DNA of 64,000 bases, taken from RYN-230 sp963718305. Lineage in GTDB: Bacteria > Actinomycetota > Actinomycetes > Streptosporangiales > Streptosporangiaceae. The stretch covers positions 124,001-188,000 of the forward strand of contig CAVQZG010000022.1 in assembly GCA_963718305.1 (NCBI GenBank), in the 5' to 3' direction. Positions 16,122 to 23,518 of the stretch are shown here, piece after piece. The notes below the pieces were generated by a model. The model did not search any database, was not told where the DNA came from, and saw nothing but the letters and a program-made list of their open reading frames with translations. Both the position numbers and the translations under genes were made by a program. The first letter of the stretch is position 1. Each line of letters starts with the position of its first letter.

Positions 16122-16694
16122 GTGCTCCCCCTCCCTCTCCTCCTCGTCGCGGTCTCGGTCGGCCTGTCCAATCTGGCCGCGGCGATCGGCATCGGCTTCG
16201 GCGGCGTCACCGCCCGGACCCGCGTCCGGGTGGCTGTGGTCTTCGGGGTCTTCGAGGCGGGCATGCCCATCGTCGGGCTCGTCGTCGGCGCCGGGGTGGC
16301 CGGCGGCATCGGCCACGCGGCTCGCTGGATCGGCGCGGGGGTGCTGATCGTCATCGGACTCGTCACCGTGATCCAGGCCCTGCGCCAGCCCGTGGAGCCC
16401 GAGCGCGGCGAAGCCCACCCGGACTCCCCGCACCGCACCGACAGCCTGGGGCGGCTGATCCTCAGCGCGTTCGCGCTCAGCCTGGACAACCTCGCGGCCG
16501 GCTTCGCGCTGGGCACCATGCACGTGGGCGTGGCGGAGGGAGCCATCGTCATCGGGGCGGTGAGCGTCGTGATGTCCCTCGCCGGCCTCGAACTCGGCGG
16601 CCGGATCGGCGCCGCGGCGGGCCGCCGCGGCGAGCAGATCGGCGGCGCCATCCTGGTGGGGGTGGGCGTGGCCATCGCCGCCGGGGTGATCTGA
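16122..16694 (+). CDS. MntP-like (putative manganese efflux) membrane protein
   Basis: A 190-residue protein with six predicted membrane helices in two similar halves, the MntP/YebN layout. The second half keeps the family motif as ALSLDNLAAGFALG, with its Asp. In the first half the matching segment reads VGLSNLAAAIGIGFGG, with Asn where MntP has a conserved Asp used for Mn2+ export. Export of Mn2+ or another divalent metal is thus plausible but not certain. The start is GTG six bases after a TAGCCT box. No yybP/mntP-type riboswitch is visible; the gap to the VOC gene is too short for one. Confidence 0.72.
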   Translation: MLPLPLLLVAVSVGLSNLAAAIGIGFGGVTARTRVRVAVVFGVFEAGMPIVGLVVGAGVAGGIGHAARWIGAGVLIVIGLVTVIQALRQPVEPERGEAHPDSPHRTDSLGRLILSAFALSLDNLAAGFALGTMHVGVAEGAIVIGAVSVVMSLAGLELGGRIGAAAGRRGEQIGGAILVGVGVAIAAGVI

Positions 16695-16702
16695 TCCCGG
16701 GG

Positions 16703-16906
16703 TCACCTGTCCGGGTACTCCGCCAGCCGGAGGGCTTGTTTCGGGCAGGACGCGACGGCGTGGCGGACTGCGTCGGCCCGCCCGGCCGGCACCTCCGGCG
16801 CCACGATGTGCAGGTAGTCTTCGTCGTCCAGGTCGAAGACCTCCGGGGCCAGGGCGGCGCAGATGCCATTGGCCTCGCACAGATCCCGGTCGACCATGAC
16901 CCGCAT
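16703..16906 (-). CDS. [3Fe-4S]-type ferredoxin
   Basis: A 67-residue ferredoxin with Cys10, Cys16 and Cys54-Pro (DLCEANGICAALAPEVF and ASCPKQALRL). The spacing and only three cluster cysteines fit single [3Fe-4S] ferredoxins that pass electrons to actinobacterial cytochromes P450. The acidic central section (DLDDEDYLHI) is the usual partner-docking surface. No P450 or ferredoxin reductase gene is in the window, so its partner is elsewhere. The gene ends eight bases from the MntP-like gene, convergent. Confidence 0.9.
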   Translation of the reverse strand: MRVMVDRDLCEANGICAALAPEVFDLDDEDYLHIVAPEVPAGRADAVRHAVASCPKQALRLAEYPDR

Positions 16907-17006
16907 CGCGGTGCCTCCTCGTGCCCGCCGTCAGACACCTTTACCGTAGTACCGAAGCAGTACCGCAGCCGGGCAGGTCCCGGCGGCCGGGAGGAAAGGC
17001 GGAGGC

Positions 17007-17681
17007 ATGACCACGGTCCCGGACGCGGTGCCCACGGCCGCCGGCCCAATGCCAGCTGAACTGCGGCAGGCGGCCGAGGCGGCCACGGGGTTCATGCCTC
17101 CCGAGGAAGGCCTGGCGCTGTACCGGACCGCGGCGGTGTACTCCGCCCGCGGGCCGGTGCTGGAGATCGGCACCTACTGCGGCAAGTCCACGATCTACCT
17201 GGCCGCCGCGGCGCGGGACGCGGGCCAGATGGTCATCACCGTGGACCATCACCACGGCTCGGAGGAGAACCAGCCGGGCTGGGAGTACCACGACACTTCC
17301 CTGGTGGACGAGCGGACCGGGTTGCTGGACACGCTGCCGCACTTCCGCGCCACCCTGGCCGCGGCTGGCCTGGAGTCGCAGGTCATCGCGGTAGTGGGCC
17401 GGTCTGCCCAGGTCGCGGGGCTGTGGCGGACGCCGCTGGGCATGCTGTTCATCGATGGCGGCCACACCGACGCCGCGGCCCAGGCGGACTACGCGAACTG
17501 GTCGCCGTGGGTGACCCGCGGCGGCGCGCTGGCCATTCACGACGTGTTCCCCGATCCGGCCGACGGCGGTCAGGCCCCCTACGCGATCTACCGGCGCGCC
17601 CTGGCCTCGGGAGAGTTCGCCGAGGTCAGCGTGCACGGGTCGTTGCGGGTCCTGGAGCGCACCGCCGGCGGCCCCGGCTAG
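17007..17681 (+). CDS. Class I SAM-dependent methyltransferase (Methyltransf_24-like)
   Basis: A 224-residue cytoplasmic Rossmann methyltransferase: VLEIGTYCGKSTIYLAAAAR is the SAM-binding motif I, MVITVDHHHGSEENQPG motif II, and LGMLFIDGGHTDAAAQADY the acidic post-II motif with a potential metal-binding DGGH, as in O-methyltransferases and CmcI-like proteins. The substrate is unknown. RBS GGAGG is close upstream of the ATG. It is convergent with the toroid-protein gene and may or may not belong to that glycan operon. Confidence 0.82.
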   Translation: MTTVPDAVPTAAGPMPAELRQAAEAATGFMPPEEGLALYRTAAVYSARGPVLEIGTYCGKSTIYLAAAARDAGQMVITVDHHHGSEENQPGWEYHDTSLVDERTGLLDTLPHFRATLAAAGLESQVIAVVGRSAQVAGLWRTPLGMLFIDGGHTDAAAQADYANWSPWVTRGGALAIHDVFPDPADGGQAPYAIYRRALASGEFAEVSVHGSLRVLERTAGGPG

Positions 17682-17690
17682 CCCCGGGGG

Positions 17691-18887
17691 TCACTCTGGT
17701 GCGGGGCAACCGCAGGGTCCGCCCCCCGCGCCATTAGCCGCAGCGCCGTCCGCCCCGGTCCGGGGTCCGGCGGCGGACGGCAGGTCGCGGAACAGCCCCG
17801 AGCCCGGGGTGGTCCGGGACAGGGCGTCGGCGGCCAGGATCATCGCCGCCGCGGTCCAGCTGCTCCGTTCGTCCGGGAAGTGCGCCTGGTTCGCGTACTG
17901 CCAGCCGGTCCAGTAACCGCCGTCGGTGTCCCGCAGGTGCTGGACCTCCCCGAACACCGCCAGGGCCCGGGCCCGGTCCCCGGCGGCGTCGAGCGCCATG
18001 ACCAGCTCGCAGGTTTCCGCCCCGGTCACCCAGGGCTCGTCGCGGACGCAGCGCACCCCCAGGCCCGGGACCACGAACTCCGCCCACCCCGAATCGAGCC
18101 GGGCCCGGGCGGCCGGGCCGCGCACCGGGCCGGCCAGCACCGGGTAGTACCAGTCCATCGAGAAACGGCTCTTGTCCGCGAACGCCCCGGGGTGGCCGGC
18201 CACCACGTGCCCGAGCCGCCGGGCGGCCTGCTCCCAGCGCGGTTGCGGCTCGCCGGCCAGCCGGGCCAGCCGGGCCGCGCACAGCAGGCTCTGGTACGTG
18301 CTGGAGCACCCGGTCAGCAGGGCGTAGCGGGCCGGGGTCCCGTCCGCCTTCCGCTGCCAGACGATCTCGCCCCGCGGGAGCTGCAGGTCCAGCACGAACC
18401 CGATCGCGCGCCGCACCACCGGCCACATCTGGGCCAGGAACGCGGTGTCCCCGGTGAGCTGGAACTCGTGCCAGGTGCCGACCGCGACGTACGCGGTCTG
18501 GTTGCTCTCGGCCGCCGCGTCGGTCACGATCCCGGCCTCGGTCCGCTTGGGCCACGATCCGTCGGCGCGCTGGGTGTGCCGCAGCCAGTCGTAGGCCCGC
18601 CGGGCCGGGCCGGACAGCCCGCACACGGACAGGGCCATCGCGCACTCGACGTGGTCCCAGGCGTCGGTGTGGCCATCTGGCCAGCTGATCGCGCCGCACG
18701 GCTCCTGCCGGCCGGCGATGTGCTCGGCGGTGGCCAGGACCTCCGTCGCGGTCAGGACGCCCGGCACCTCCGGCACCCTCCAGCGGCGCATCGTAGCGTT
18801 CCCGGCACGGTCCGCAGCCGGCGCCGGGCGAGGGTCAGCGGGCAGGCCGTCGCTCACCGAGCCCGCCAGGGAGTCAGGCGAGGGCAT
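17691..18887 (-). CDS. Alpha/alpha-toroid protein (annotated in relatives as prenyltransferase/squalene-cyclase-like)
   Basis: About 398 residues of repeated helices with glycan-enzyme-like motifs: GAISWPDGHTDAWDHVECAM, DWLRHTQRADGSWPKRTEAG, ESNQTAYVAVGTWHEFQLTG and DGGYWTGWQYANQAHFPDER. QW-like repeats (DGSWPK, DGGYWTGW) explain the usual prenyltransferase label, but the same (alpha/alpha)6 barrel is found in glycoside hydrolases, and the genomic context is glycan assembly. It overlaps the upstream methyltransferase by 14 bases if ATG 18887 is used; ATG 18791 would give a shorter protein that begins MRRWRVPEVPGVLTAT. No signal peptide. Real activity unknown. Confidence 0.72.
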   Translation of the reverse strand: MPSPDSLAGSVSDGLPADPRPAPAADRAGNATMRRWRVPEVPGVLTATEVLATAEHIAGRQEPCGAISWPDGHTDAWDHVECAMALSVCGLSGPARRAYDWLRHTQRADGSWPKRTEAGIVTDAAAESNQTAYVAVGTWHEFQLTGDTAFLAQMWPVVRRAIGFVLDLQLPRGEIVWQRKADGTPARYALLTGCSSTYQSLLCAARLARLAGEPQPRWEQAARRLGHVVAGHPGAFADKSRFSMDWYYPVLAGPVRGPAARARLDSGWAEFVVPGLGVRCVRDEPWVTGAETCELVMALDAAGDRARALAVFGEVQHLRDTDGGYWTGWQYANQAHFPDERSSWTAAAMILAADALSRTTPGSGLFRDLPSAAGPRTGADGAAANGAGGGPCGCPAPE

Positions 18888-19650
18888 GCGCCCGCTCAGC
18901 TGCGTGGCCGGCCGGGACACCGCGAGCCCCGGCCCCCTCGACGGGCTTGTCCGCGTAGATGACGATGCTCTTGCCGATCAGCGGGTTCAGCGCCCGCTCC
19001 GCCAGCCGGGTCGCGGCCGGCCGCTTCATGATGTCCCACACCAGCAGCCGGTGATACGCGCGGGCCAGCGGGTGGCCGTCGTCGTGCACGCCGACGGCGC
19101 ACTTCAGCCACCAGTACGGCGAGTGCAGCCCGTGCGCGTGATGGTGCCCGCCGACCCGCAGCCCGGCCTGGGCCAGCTTGGTCTCCATCTCGGCCCGGGT
19201 GTAGATGCGGACGTGGCCGCCGGGAACGTTGTGGTAGTCGTCGGACAGCCGCCAGCAGATGCGCTCCGGCAGCCAGGCGGGCACCGTCACCGCGAGCTGG
19301 CCGCCGGGCCGCAGCACCCGGGCGATCTCCCGCAGCGCCTGCCAGTCGTCCGGGATGTGCTCCAGCACCTCGGCCGCGATCACCCGGTCGAACGCGCCGT
19401 CGGGGAACGGCATCCGGGTCGCGTCGCCGCGCACGGTCCGGGCCGCGGCCCCGGGGGGGACCTCGCCCTCGGCGTCCATCGCCGCCACCATGTCCGCTAC
19501 CCCGCGCAGTTCGCCCGCGTCGGCGTCCAGCGCCACCACGGACGCGCCCCGCCGCAGCGCCTCGAACGCGTGCCGTCCCGCGCCACAGCCCAGGTCGAGC
19601 ACCCGGTTACCCCCGCCGACTGGCAGCCGGGTGAAGTCGACGGTCAGCAC
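18874..19650 (-). CDS. SAM-dependent methyltransferase of the glycan operon
   Basis: A 258-residue class I methyltransferase: VLDLGCGAGRHAFEALRRG (motif I), VVALDADAGEL (acidic end of beta-2), FDRVIAAEVLEHIPDDW and REIARVLRPGGQLAVTVP. It sits between a GT4 glycosyltransferase (7-base overlap upstream) and the toroid protein (overlap downstream), so the three are translationally coupled. Methylation of a sugar or lipid-linked intermediate is inferred from the context. The C-terminal part (GKSIVIYADKP) is outside the catalytic core. Confidence 0.85.
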   Translation of the reverse strand: MLTVDFTRLPVGGGNRVLDLGCGAGRHAFEALRRGASVVALDADAGELRGVADMVAAMDAEGEVPPGAAARTVRGDATRMPFPDGAFDRVIAAEVLEHIPDDWQALREIARVLRPGGQLAVTVPAWLPERICWRLSDDYHNVPGGHVRIYTRAEMETKLAQAGLRVGGHHHAHGLHSPYWWLKCAVGVHDDGHPLARAYHRLLVWDIMKRPAATRLAERALNPLIGKSIVIYADKPVEGAGARGVPAGHAAERAHALA

Positions 19651-20951
19651 GGCGGATTTTCGTTGCGGGGCGGAAGGGGATCACGCGCGGCGCCGGGCCG
19701 GCCCGGGAAGCGCGCCATCGCATCGCGGTATTGCCCGACCGTCGCCCGGGCGACCGCAGGCCAGGCGAAGCGCTCCTGCACCCGCTGCCAGGCCGCGGCG
19801 CCGAGTCGCGCCCGCTCGGCCGGGGAATCGAGCAGGTCGCGGAGGGCGGCCGCCAGCACCTCGGGGTTCCCCGGTTCCACGAGGATCGCGGCGTCGCCCG
19901 TGACTTCGGGCAGGGCGCCGGTGCGGCTGGCGATGAGCGGGGTGCCCGAGGCCATGTGTTCCACGGCCGGCAGCGAAAACCCTTCGTACAGCGAGGGGAC
20001 CACCGCGATCTCGGCACTCGCGGCGAGCCGCGCCAGTTCGGTATCGCTGATCCCGTGCACGAACCGGACCCGGTCCCCGAGAGCCAGGTCACTGACCAGT
20101 TTCTCGGTCGGTCCCCCGGCGGCGGGCTTGCCGACCACGATGAGCTGGCCCTCGCGTTCCACCGTGATCTTGGCGAAGGCCTGGAGCAGCGTGGACACCC
20201 CCTTGAGCGGGGAGTCGGCGCTGGCCACGGCCACGATGCGGCCCGGGACGCGGGGCTCCTCGCGCGGGTGGAACAGCCGGGTGTCCACGCCCAGCGGGAT
20301 CACGTGCACGCTGGCCGGGTCGACCCCGAAGTCCCGGCAGATGTCGGCGCGGGAGGCCTGCGACGCGGTGAGCACCGGCCCCACCCGGCGGGCCACCCGG
20401 CCCTGCATCCGGACGAAGGAGTACCAGCGCCACTTGCCGACCTTGGCCCAGCCCCGGGCCGAGGACAGCTCGATCCGCCGGTCCACGCTGATCGGGTGGT
20501 GGATGCTGGTCACCAGGGGCAGGCCGAGCCGGGCCAGCCCGAGCATCCCGTAGGCCAGCACCTGGTTGTCGTGCACCAGGTCGAAGTCGCCCGCCCGCTC
20601 GCGCAGTGCCCGGAGCGCCCGGAAGCTGAACGTGAGCGGCTCCGGAAAGGCGCCGGTCTTCATGGTGCCGAACTCCAGCACGTCGATCCAGTCCCGGTAC
20701 TCCGACAGCGCCGGGGTGCGGAACGGGTCGTCGTCGGCGTACAGGTCCAGGCTGGGCAGCTCACGCAGCACCGGGCCCGGCTCCAGCTCGGGGTAGGGCT
20801 GGCCAGAGAACACCTCGACGTGGTGCCCGAGCGCGGCCAGCTCGCGGGACAGATGCCGCAGGTAGATCCCCTGGCCGCCGCAGTGCGGCTTGCTGCGGTA
20901 GGACAGCAGCGCGACGCGGAGCGGCCGATCCGCGCTCATCCCGGTGCTCAT
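19644..20951 (-). CDS. GT4-family glycosyltransferase
   Basis: A GT-B retaining glycosyltransferase of about 435 residues. The N-terminal acceptor domain starts VALLSYRSKPHCGGQGIYLR with the glycine loop; the donor domain has the EX7E motif as EGFSLPAVEHMASGTPLI, preceded by GISDTELARLAASAEIAVVP. It transfers a nucleotide-sugar unit, probably from the cytoplasmic face, to a lipid or glycan acceptor; donor and acceptor are unknown. It is the first gene of a GT-methyltransferase-toroid operon and is divergent from a GDP-mannose dehydratase-like gene. The start is uncertain: ATG 20951, GTG 20954 and ATG 20939 all occur after GAGAGG. Confidence 0.87.
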   Translation of the reverse strand: MSTGMSADRPLRVALLSYRSKPHCGGQGIYLRHLSRELAALGHHVEVFSGQPYPELEPGPVLRELPSLDLYADDDPFRTPALSEYRDWIDVLEFGTMKTGAFPEPLTFSFRALRALRERAGDFDLVHDNQVLAYGMLGLARLGLPLVTSIHHPISVDRRIELSSARGWAKVGKWRWYSFVRMQGRVARRVGPVLTASQASRADICRDFGVDPASVHVIPLGVDTRLFHPREEPRVPGRIVAVASADSPLKGVSTLLQAFAKITVEREGQLIVVGKPAAGGPTEKLVSDLALGDRVRFVHGISDTELARLAASAEIAVVPSLYEGFSLPAVEHMASGTPLIASRTGALPEVTGDAAILVEPGNPEVLAAALRDLLDSPAERARLGAAAWQRVQERFAWPAVARATVGQYRDAMARFPGRPGAARDPLPPRNENPPC

Positions 20952-21280
20952 CACGCAGGTACGCACCTCTCGTTGCCGATGGCTGCCCGGTTTGTGCCGT
21001 GGTCGTGTTGGTGCCGTGGTCGCGGCTAATGCTGGCAGACGGTTCGCCCCGGGTTGCGGGGGTCCGCCCGCTGTCCGCCCCGGGCTGGCCCCCGTGGCCG
21101 GTTAGGCAGCGAACATTACCATCGGGTACACCGCCGGCCGGGAGCCGGGACGGGCGCGTCCGCCACGGTCCGCGAACCCGTCACGCCCGCGGCGGTAAGC
21201 TGCGCCGACGTACCCTGAGGTGGCACGAGCTGAGCCGGTGTGCCCGGTCGTGCCCGCATGTGGCCCGATCGCGGGTTGAG
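20952..21280. other. Divergent promoter region between the glycosyltransferase and GDP-mannose dehydratase-like genes
   Basis: About 330 bases without a convincing gene. It is GC-rich, and the only less GC-rich patch is near 21105-21130 (GCAGCGAACATTACCATC). No RNA gene or strong hairpin is evident. Confidence 0.5.
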
Positions 21281-22345
21281 ATGGCCCGGTTCGGCCGGAC
21301 GGAGGCTCCGCTGACGAGGCGCGCACTGATCACCGGGATCACCGGGCAGGACGGCTCGTATCTGGCCGAATACCTGCTGACACAGGGTTATGAGGTCTGG
21401 GGGCTGGTCCGGGGGCAGTCCAACCCCCGGGTGCGCGGCGTCCGCCAGCTGCTCGGCGACATCCGGCTGGTCCGCGGCGACCTGCTCGACCAGGGCAGCC
21501 TGATCGCCGCGGTGGAGAAGGTCCAGCCGGACGAGGTCTACAACCTGGCCGCCATCTCCTACGTGCCCATGTCCTGGCAGCAGGCCGAGCTGACCGGCGA
21601 GGTGACGGGTATCGGGGTGCTCCGGGTGCTGGAAGCCATCCGGGTGTGCAGCGGGATCAGCGCCTCGCGCACCCCGAAGGGCGGGCAGATCCGCTTTTAC
21701 CAGGCGTCCTCGTCAGAGATGTTCGGCCAGGTCCGGGAGAGCCCGCAGACCGAGCAGACCCCGTTCCATCCGCGCAGCCCCTACGGGGTGGCCAAGGCGT
21801 ACGGGCACTTCCTGACCCAGAACTACCGGGAGTCCTACGGCATGTTCGCGGTGTCCGGGATCTTGTTCAATCACGAGTCGCCCCGCCGCGGCGCGGAGTT
21901 CGTCAGCCGCAAGGTGTCCCTCGGCGTGGCCAAGATCAGGCTGGGGCACGAACGGCAGCTCCGGCTCGGCACCTTGTGGTCGCGCCGGGACTGGGGGTTC
22001 GCCGGGGACTACGTCCGGGCCATGCACCTGATGCTGGGCCAGGACGAGCCGGAGGACTACGTGATCGGCACCGGGGTCACGCACAGCGTCGAGGAGCTGG
22101 TCGAGCAGGCCTTCGCCGTGGCCGGGCTGGACTGGCGGGAGCACGTCACCGTGGACGCCGCGTTCGTCCGCCCGGCCGAGGTGGACCAGTTGTGCGCGGA
22201 CCCGGCCAAGGCCGCGGGGCGGCTCGGCTGGGAGCCCCAGGTCGGCTTCGACGAGCTGATCACGATGATGGTGGAGGCGGACCTGAAGCTGCTGTCCGGG
22301 CCGGGCGGCCATGAGGACGACTCGTTCGGGCCGGACGCCTGGTAG
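21281..22345 (+). CDS. GDP-mannose 4,6-dehydratase-like SDR
   Basis: An extended short-chain dehydrogenase of 354 residues. ALITGITGQDGSYLAEYLL is the NAD(P)-binding glycine motif in the exact GMD form; the catalytic Ser/Tyr/Lys region reads YQASSSEMFG and SPYGVAKAYGHFLTQNYR; NHESPRRGAEFVSRKV and LWSRRDWGFAGDYVRAMHLM match the GMD/RMD substrate loop. It should make GDP-4-keto-6-deoxymannose. No GMER/RMD partner is adjacent. The first ATG (21281) has only a weak GGGTTGAG. A CTG at 21311 has GGAGG five bases before it and would give a protein starting exactly where family members do, so that start is a real alternative. Confidence 0.85.
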   Translation: MARFGRTEAPLTRRALITGITGQDGSYLAEYLLTQGYEVWGLVRGQSNPRVRGVRQLLGDIRLVRGDLLDQGSLIAAVEKVQPDEVYNLAAISYVPMSWQQAELTGEVTGIGVLRVLEAIRVCSGISASRTPKGGQIRFYQASSSEMFGQVRESPQTEQTPFHPRSPYGVAKAYGHFLTQNYRESYGMFAVSGILFNHESPRRGAEFVSRKVSLGVAKIRLGHERQLRLGTLWSRRDWGFAGDYVRAMHLMLGQDEPEDYVIGTGVTHSVEELVEQAFAVAGLDWREHVTVDAAFVRPAEVDQLCADPAKAAGRLGWEPQVGFDELITMMVEADLKLLSGPGGHEDDSFGPDAW

Positions 22346-22376
22346 CCAGGCGCCGGCCGGAGGCCGCCGTCGGGGC

Positions 22377-22440
22377 GCGGGTGGGCGGCCCGTAGGCCGC
22401 CACCGGATGCGGGTGGGCGGCCCGTAGGCCGCCACCGGAT
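22377..22440. repeat. Perfect 32-bp tandem duplication, each copy a hairpin, between convergent genes
   Basis: Positions 22377-22408 and 22409-22440 are identical. Each contains GGCGGCC-CGTA-GGCCGCC, a perfect 7-bp stem with a 4-base loop. The second copy ends on the first base of the reverse-strand stop codon of the VIT1-type gene. A doubled, bidirectional terminator is the likely role. Confidence 0.85.
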
Positions 22441-23171
22441 TACGACACCCCGGCGCCGACCGCGCTGCCGATCAGGAAGGTGATCCCGGCCGCGAAGGCG
22501 CCCAGGATGAGCTGGCGCAGCGCGCCGCGCAGGAACGGCCGGTCGGTGAGCCGGGCCACCAGGCCGCCGCCGACGAACGCGGCCACCGCGGCCAGGCCCA
22601 GCGCCACCGCCAGGTTGTCCATCCCGAGCAGGTAGGGCAGCAGCGGGATCAGCGCGCCGACCGCGAACGTGACCAGCGAGGCACCGGCCGCGGTGTACGG
22701 CGAGGGCAGGTCGTTGTGGTCCACGCCCAGTTCCTCGCGGACGTGCACGCCCAGGGCGTGCTCGGGGTTCACGGAGATCTGGGCCGCGACCTGGTCGGCC
22801 AGGTCCGCGTCCACCCCCTGCTGGCGGAAGCTGGCCGCCAGTTCCATCTGCTCCGACGCGGCGTTGTGCTTCAGCTCGTGCGCTTCCTTGCGGACCTCCG
22901 CCTCGATGAGCTCGTTCTGGGAGGAGACCGAGACGTACTCGCCGGTGGCCATCGAGAACGCGCCCGCGGCCAGGCCGGCCAGGCCGGTCAGCACGATGAA
23001 GTGCGGGGACCCGCCGGACGCGCCGACCCCGGCGCCCACGCCCGCGATCAGCGAGACGTTGGTGACCAGCCCATCCATGGCGCCGAACACGGCAGGGCGC
23101 AGCCAGCCACCGGACACGTCCTTGTGCTCGTGACCGTGGGCCTCGTTCTGCTCGTTGATCTCTACCGTCAT
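22440..23171 (-). CDS. VIT1/CCC1-family transporter (putative Fe2+/Mn2+ transporter)
   Basis: A 243-residue membrane protein: GWLRPAVFGAMDGLVTNVSL and AGAFSMATGEYVSVSSQNEL are the diagnostic first and second helices, with the conserved Asp and Met/Glu that bind metal. A cytoplasmic acidic helical region follows (ELIEAEVRKEAHELKHNAAS), the metal-binding domain of CCC1/VIT1 proteins, then three C-terminal helices. The family moves Fe2+ or Mn2+ out of the cytosol in exchange for protons. The His-rich N-terminus (EAHGHEHKD) could also bind metal. The ATG start has only a weak ribosome-binding site. Confidence 0.88.
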   Translation of the reverse strand: MTVEINEQNEAHGHEHKDVSGGWLRPAVFGAMDGLVTNVSLIAGVGAGVGASGGSPHFIVLTGLAGLAAGAFSMATGEYVSVSSQNELIEAEVRKEAHELKHNAASEQMELAASFRQQGVDADLADQVAAQISVNPEHALGVHVREELGVDHNDLPSPYTAAGASLVTFAVGALIPLLPYLLGMDNLAVALGLAAVAAFVGGGLVARLTDRPFLRGALRQLILGAFAAGITFLIGSAVGAGVS

Positions 23172-23518
23172 GATGGGTGTCCCAGGAAATGTGGGTGCCA
23201 GGAGGCTGATAACCCACCTGCCCACGCTCAGTATTCCAGCCGTATATAACAGCCGCCCGCTGGTGCTGCGTGTTCCCGCCCGGCCGGCCGCGGGCCGGGT
23301 ACCGCCCGCCCGGGACCCGGTTATCCCGCTGGTCACGGTTTGATTGCCCTTTGTCGGCAGTTCGGCGCGTGTTGGCGGGATTAGCAGCCTCTTTCGGCAG
23401 GTTGTGAAGCTGGCGGATACTCTGATCTTCCTGCGGGGGCGGCATGCGCCCCGGCGTCGCGGGTACTGACCAGCGAAAGTCCCCGGTCCTTCGGCGGGGC
23501 ACACCGGAAGGCCACGTC
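23172..23518. other. Divergent intergenic region between the VIT1-type and ABC-importer genes
   Basis: About 350 bases without a gene. It includes a relatively AT-rich patch near 23235-23250 (CCGTATATAACAG) that could be a -10 region for one of the flanking units. No RNA gene or strong hairpin recognised. Confidence 0.4.
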
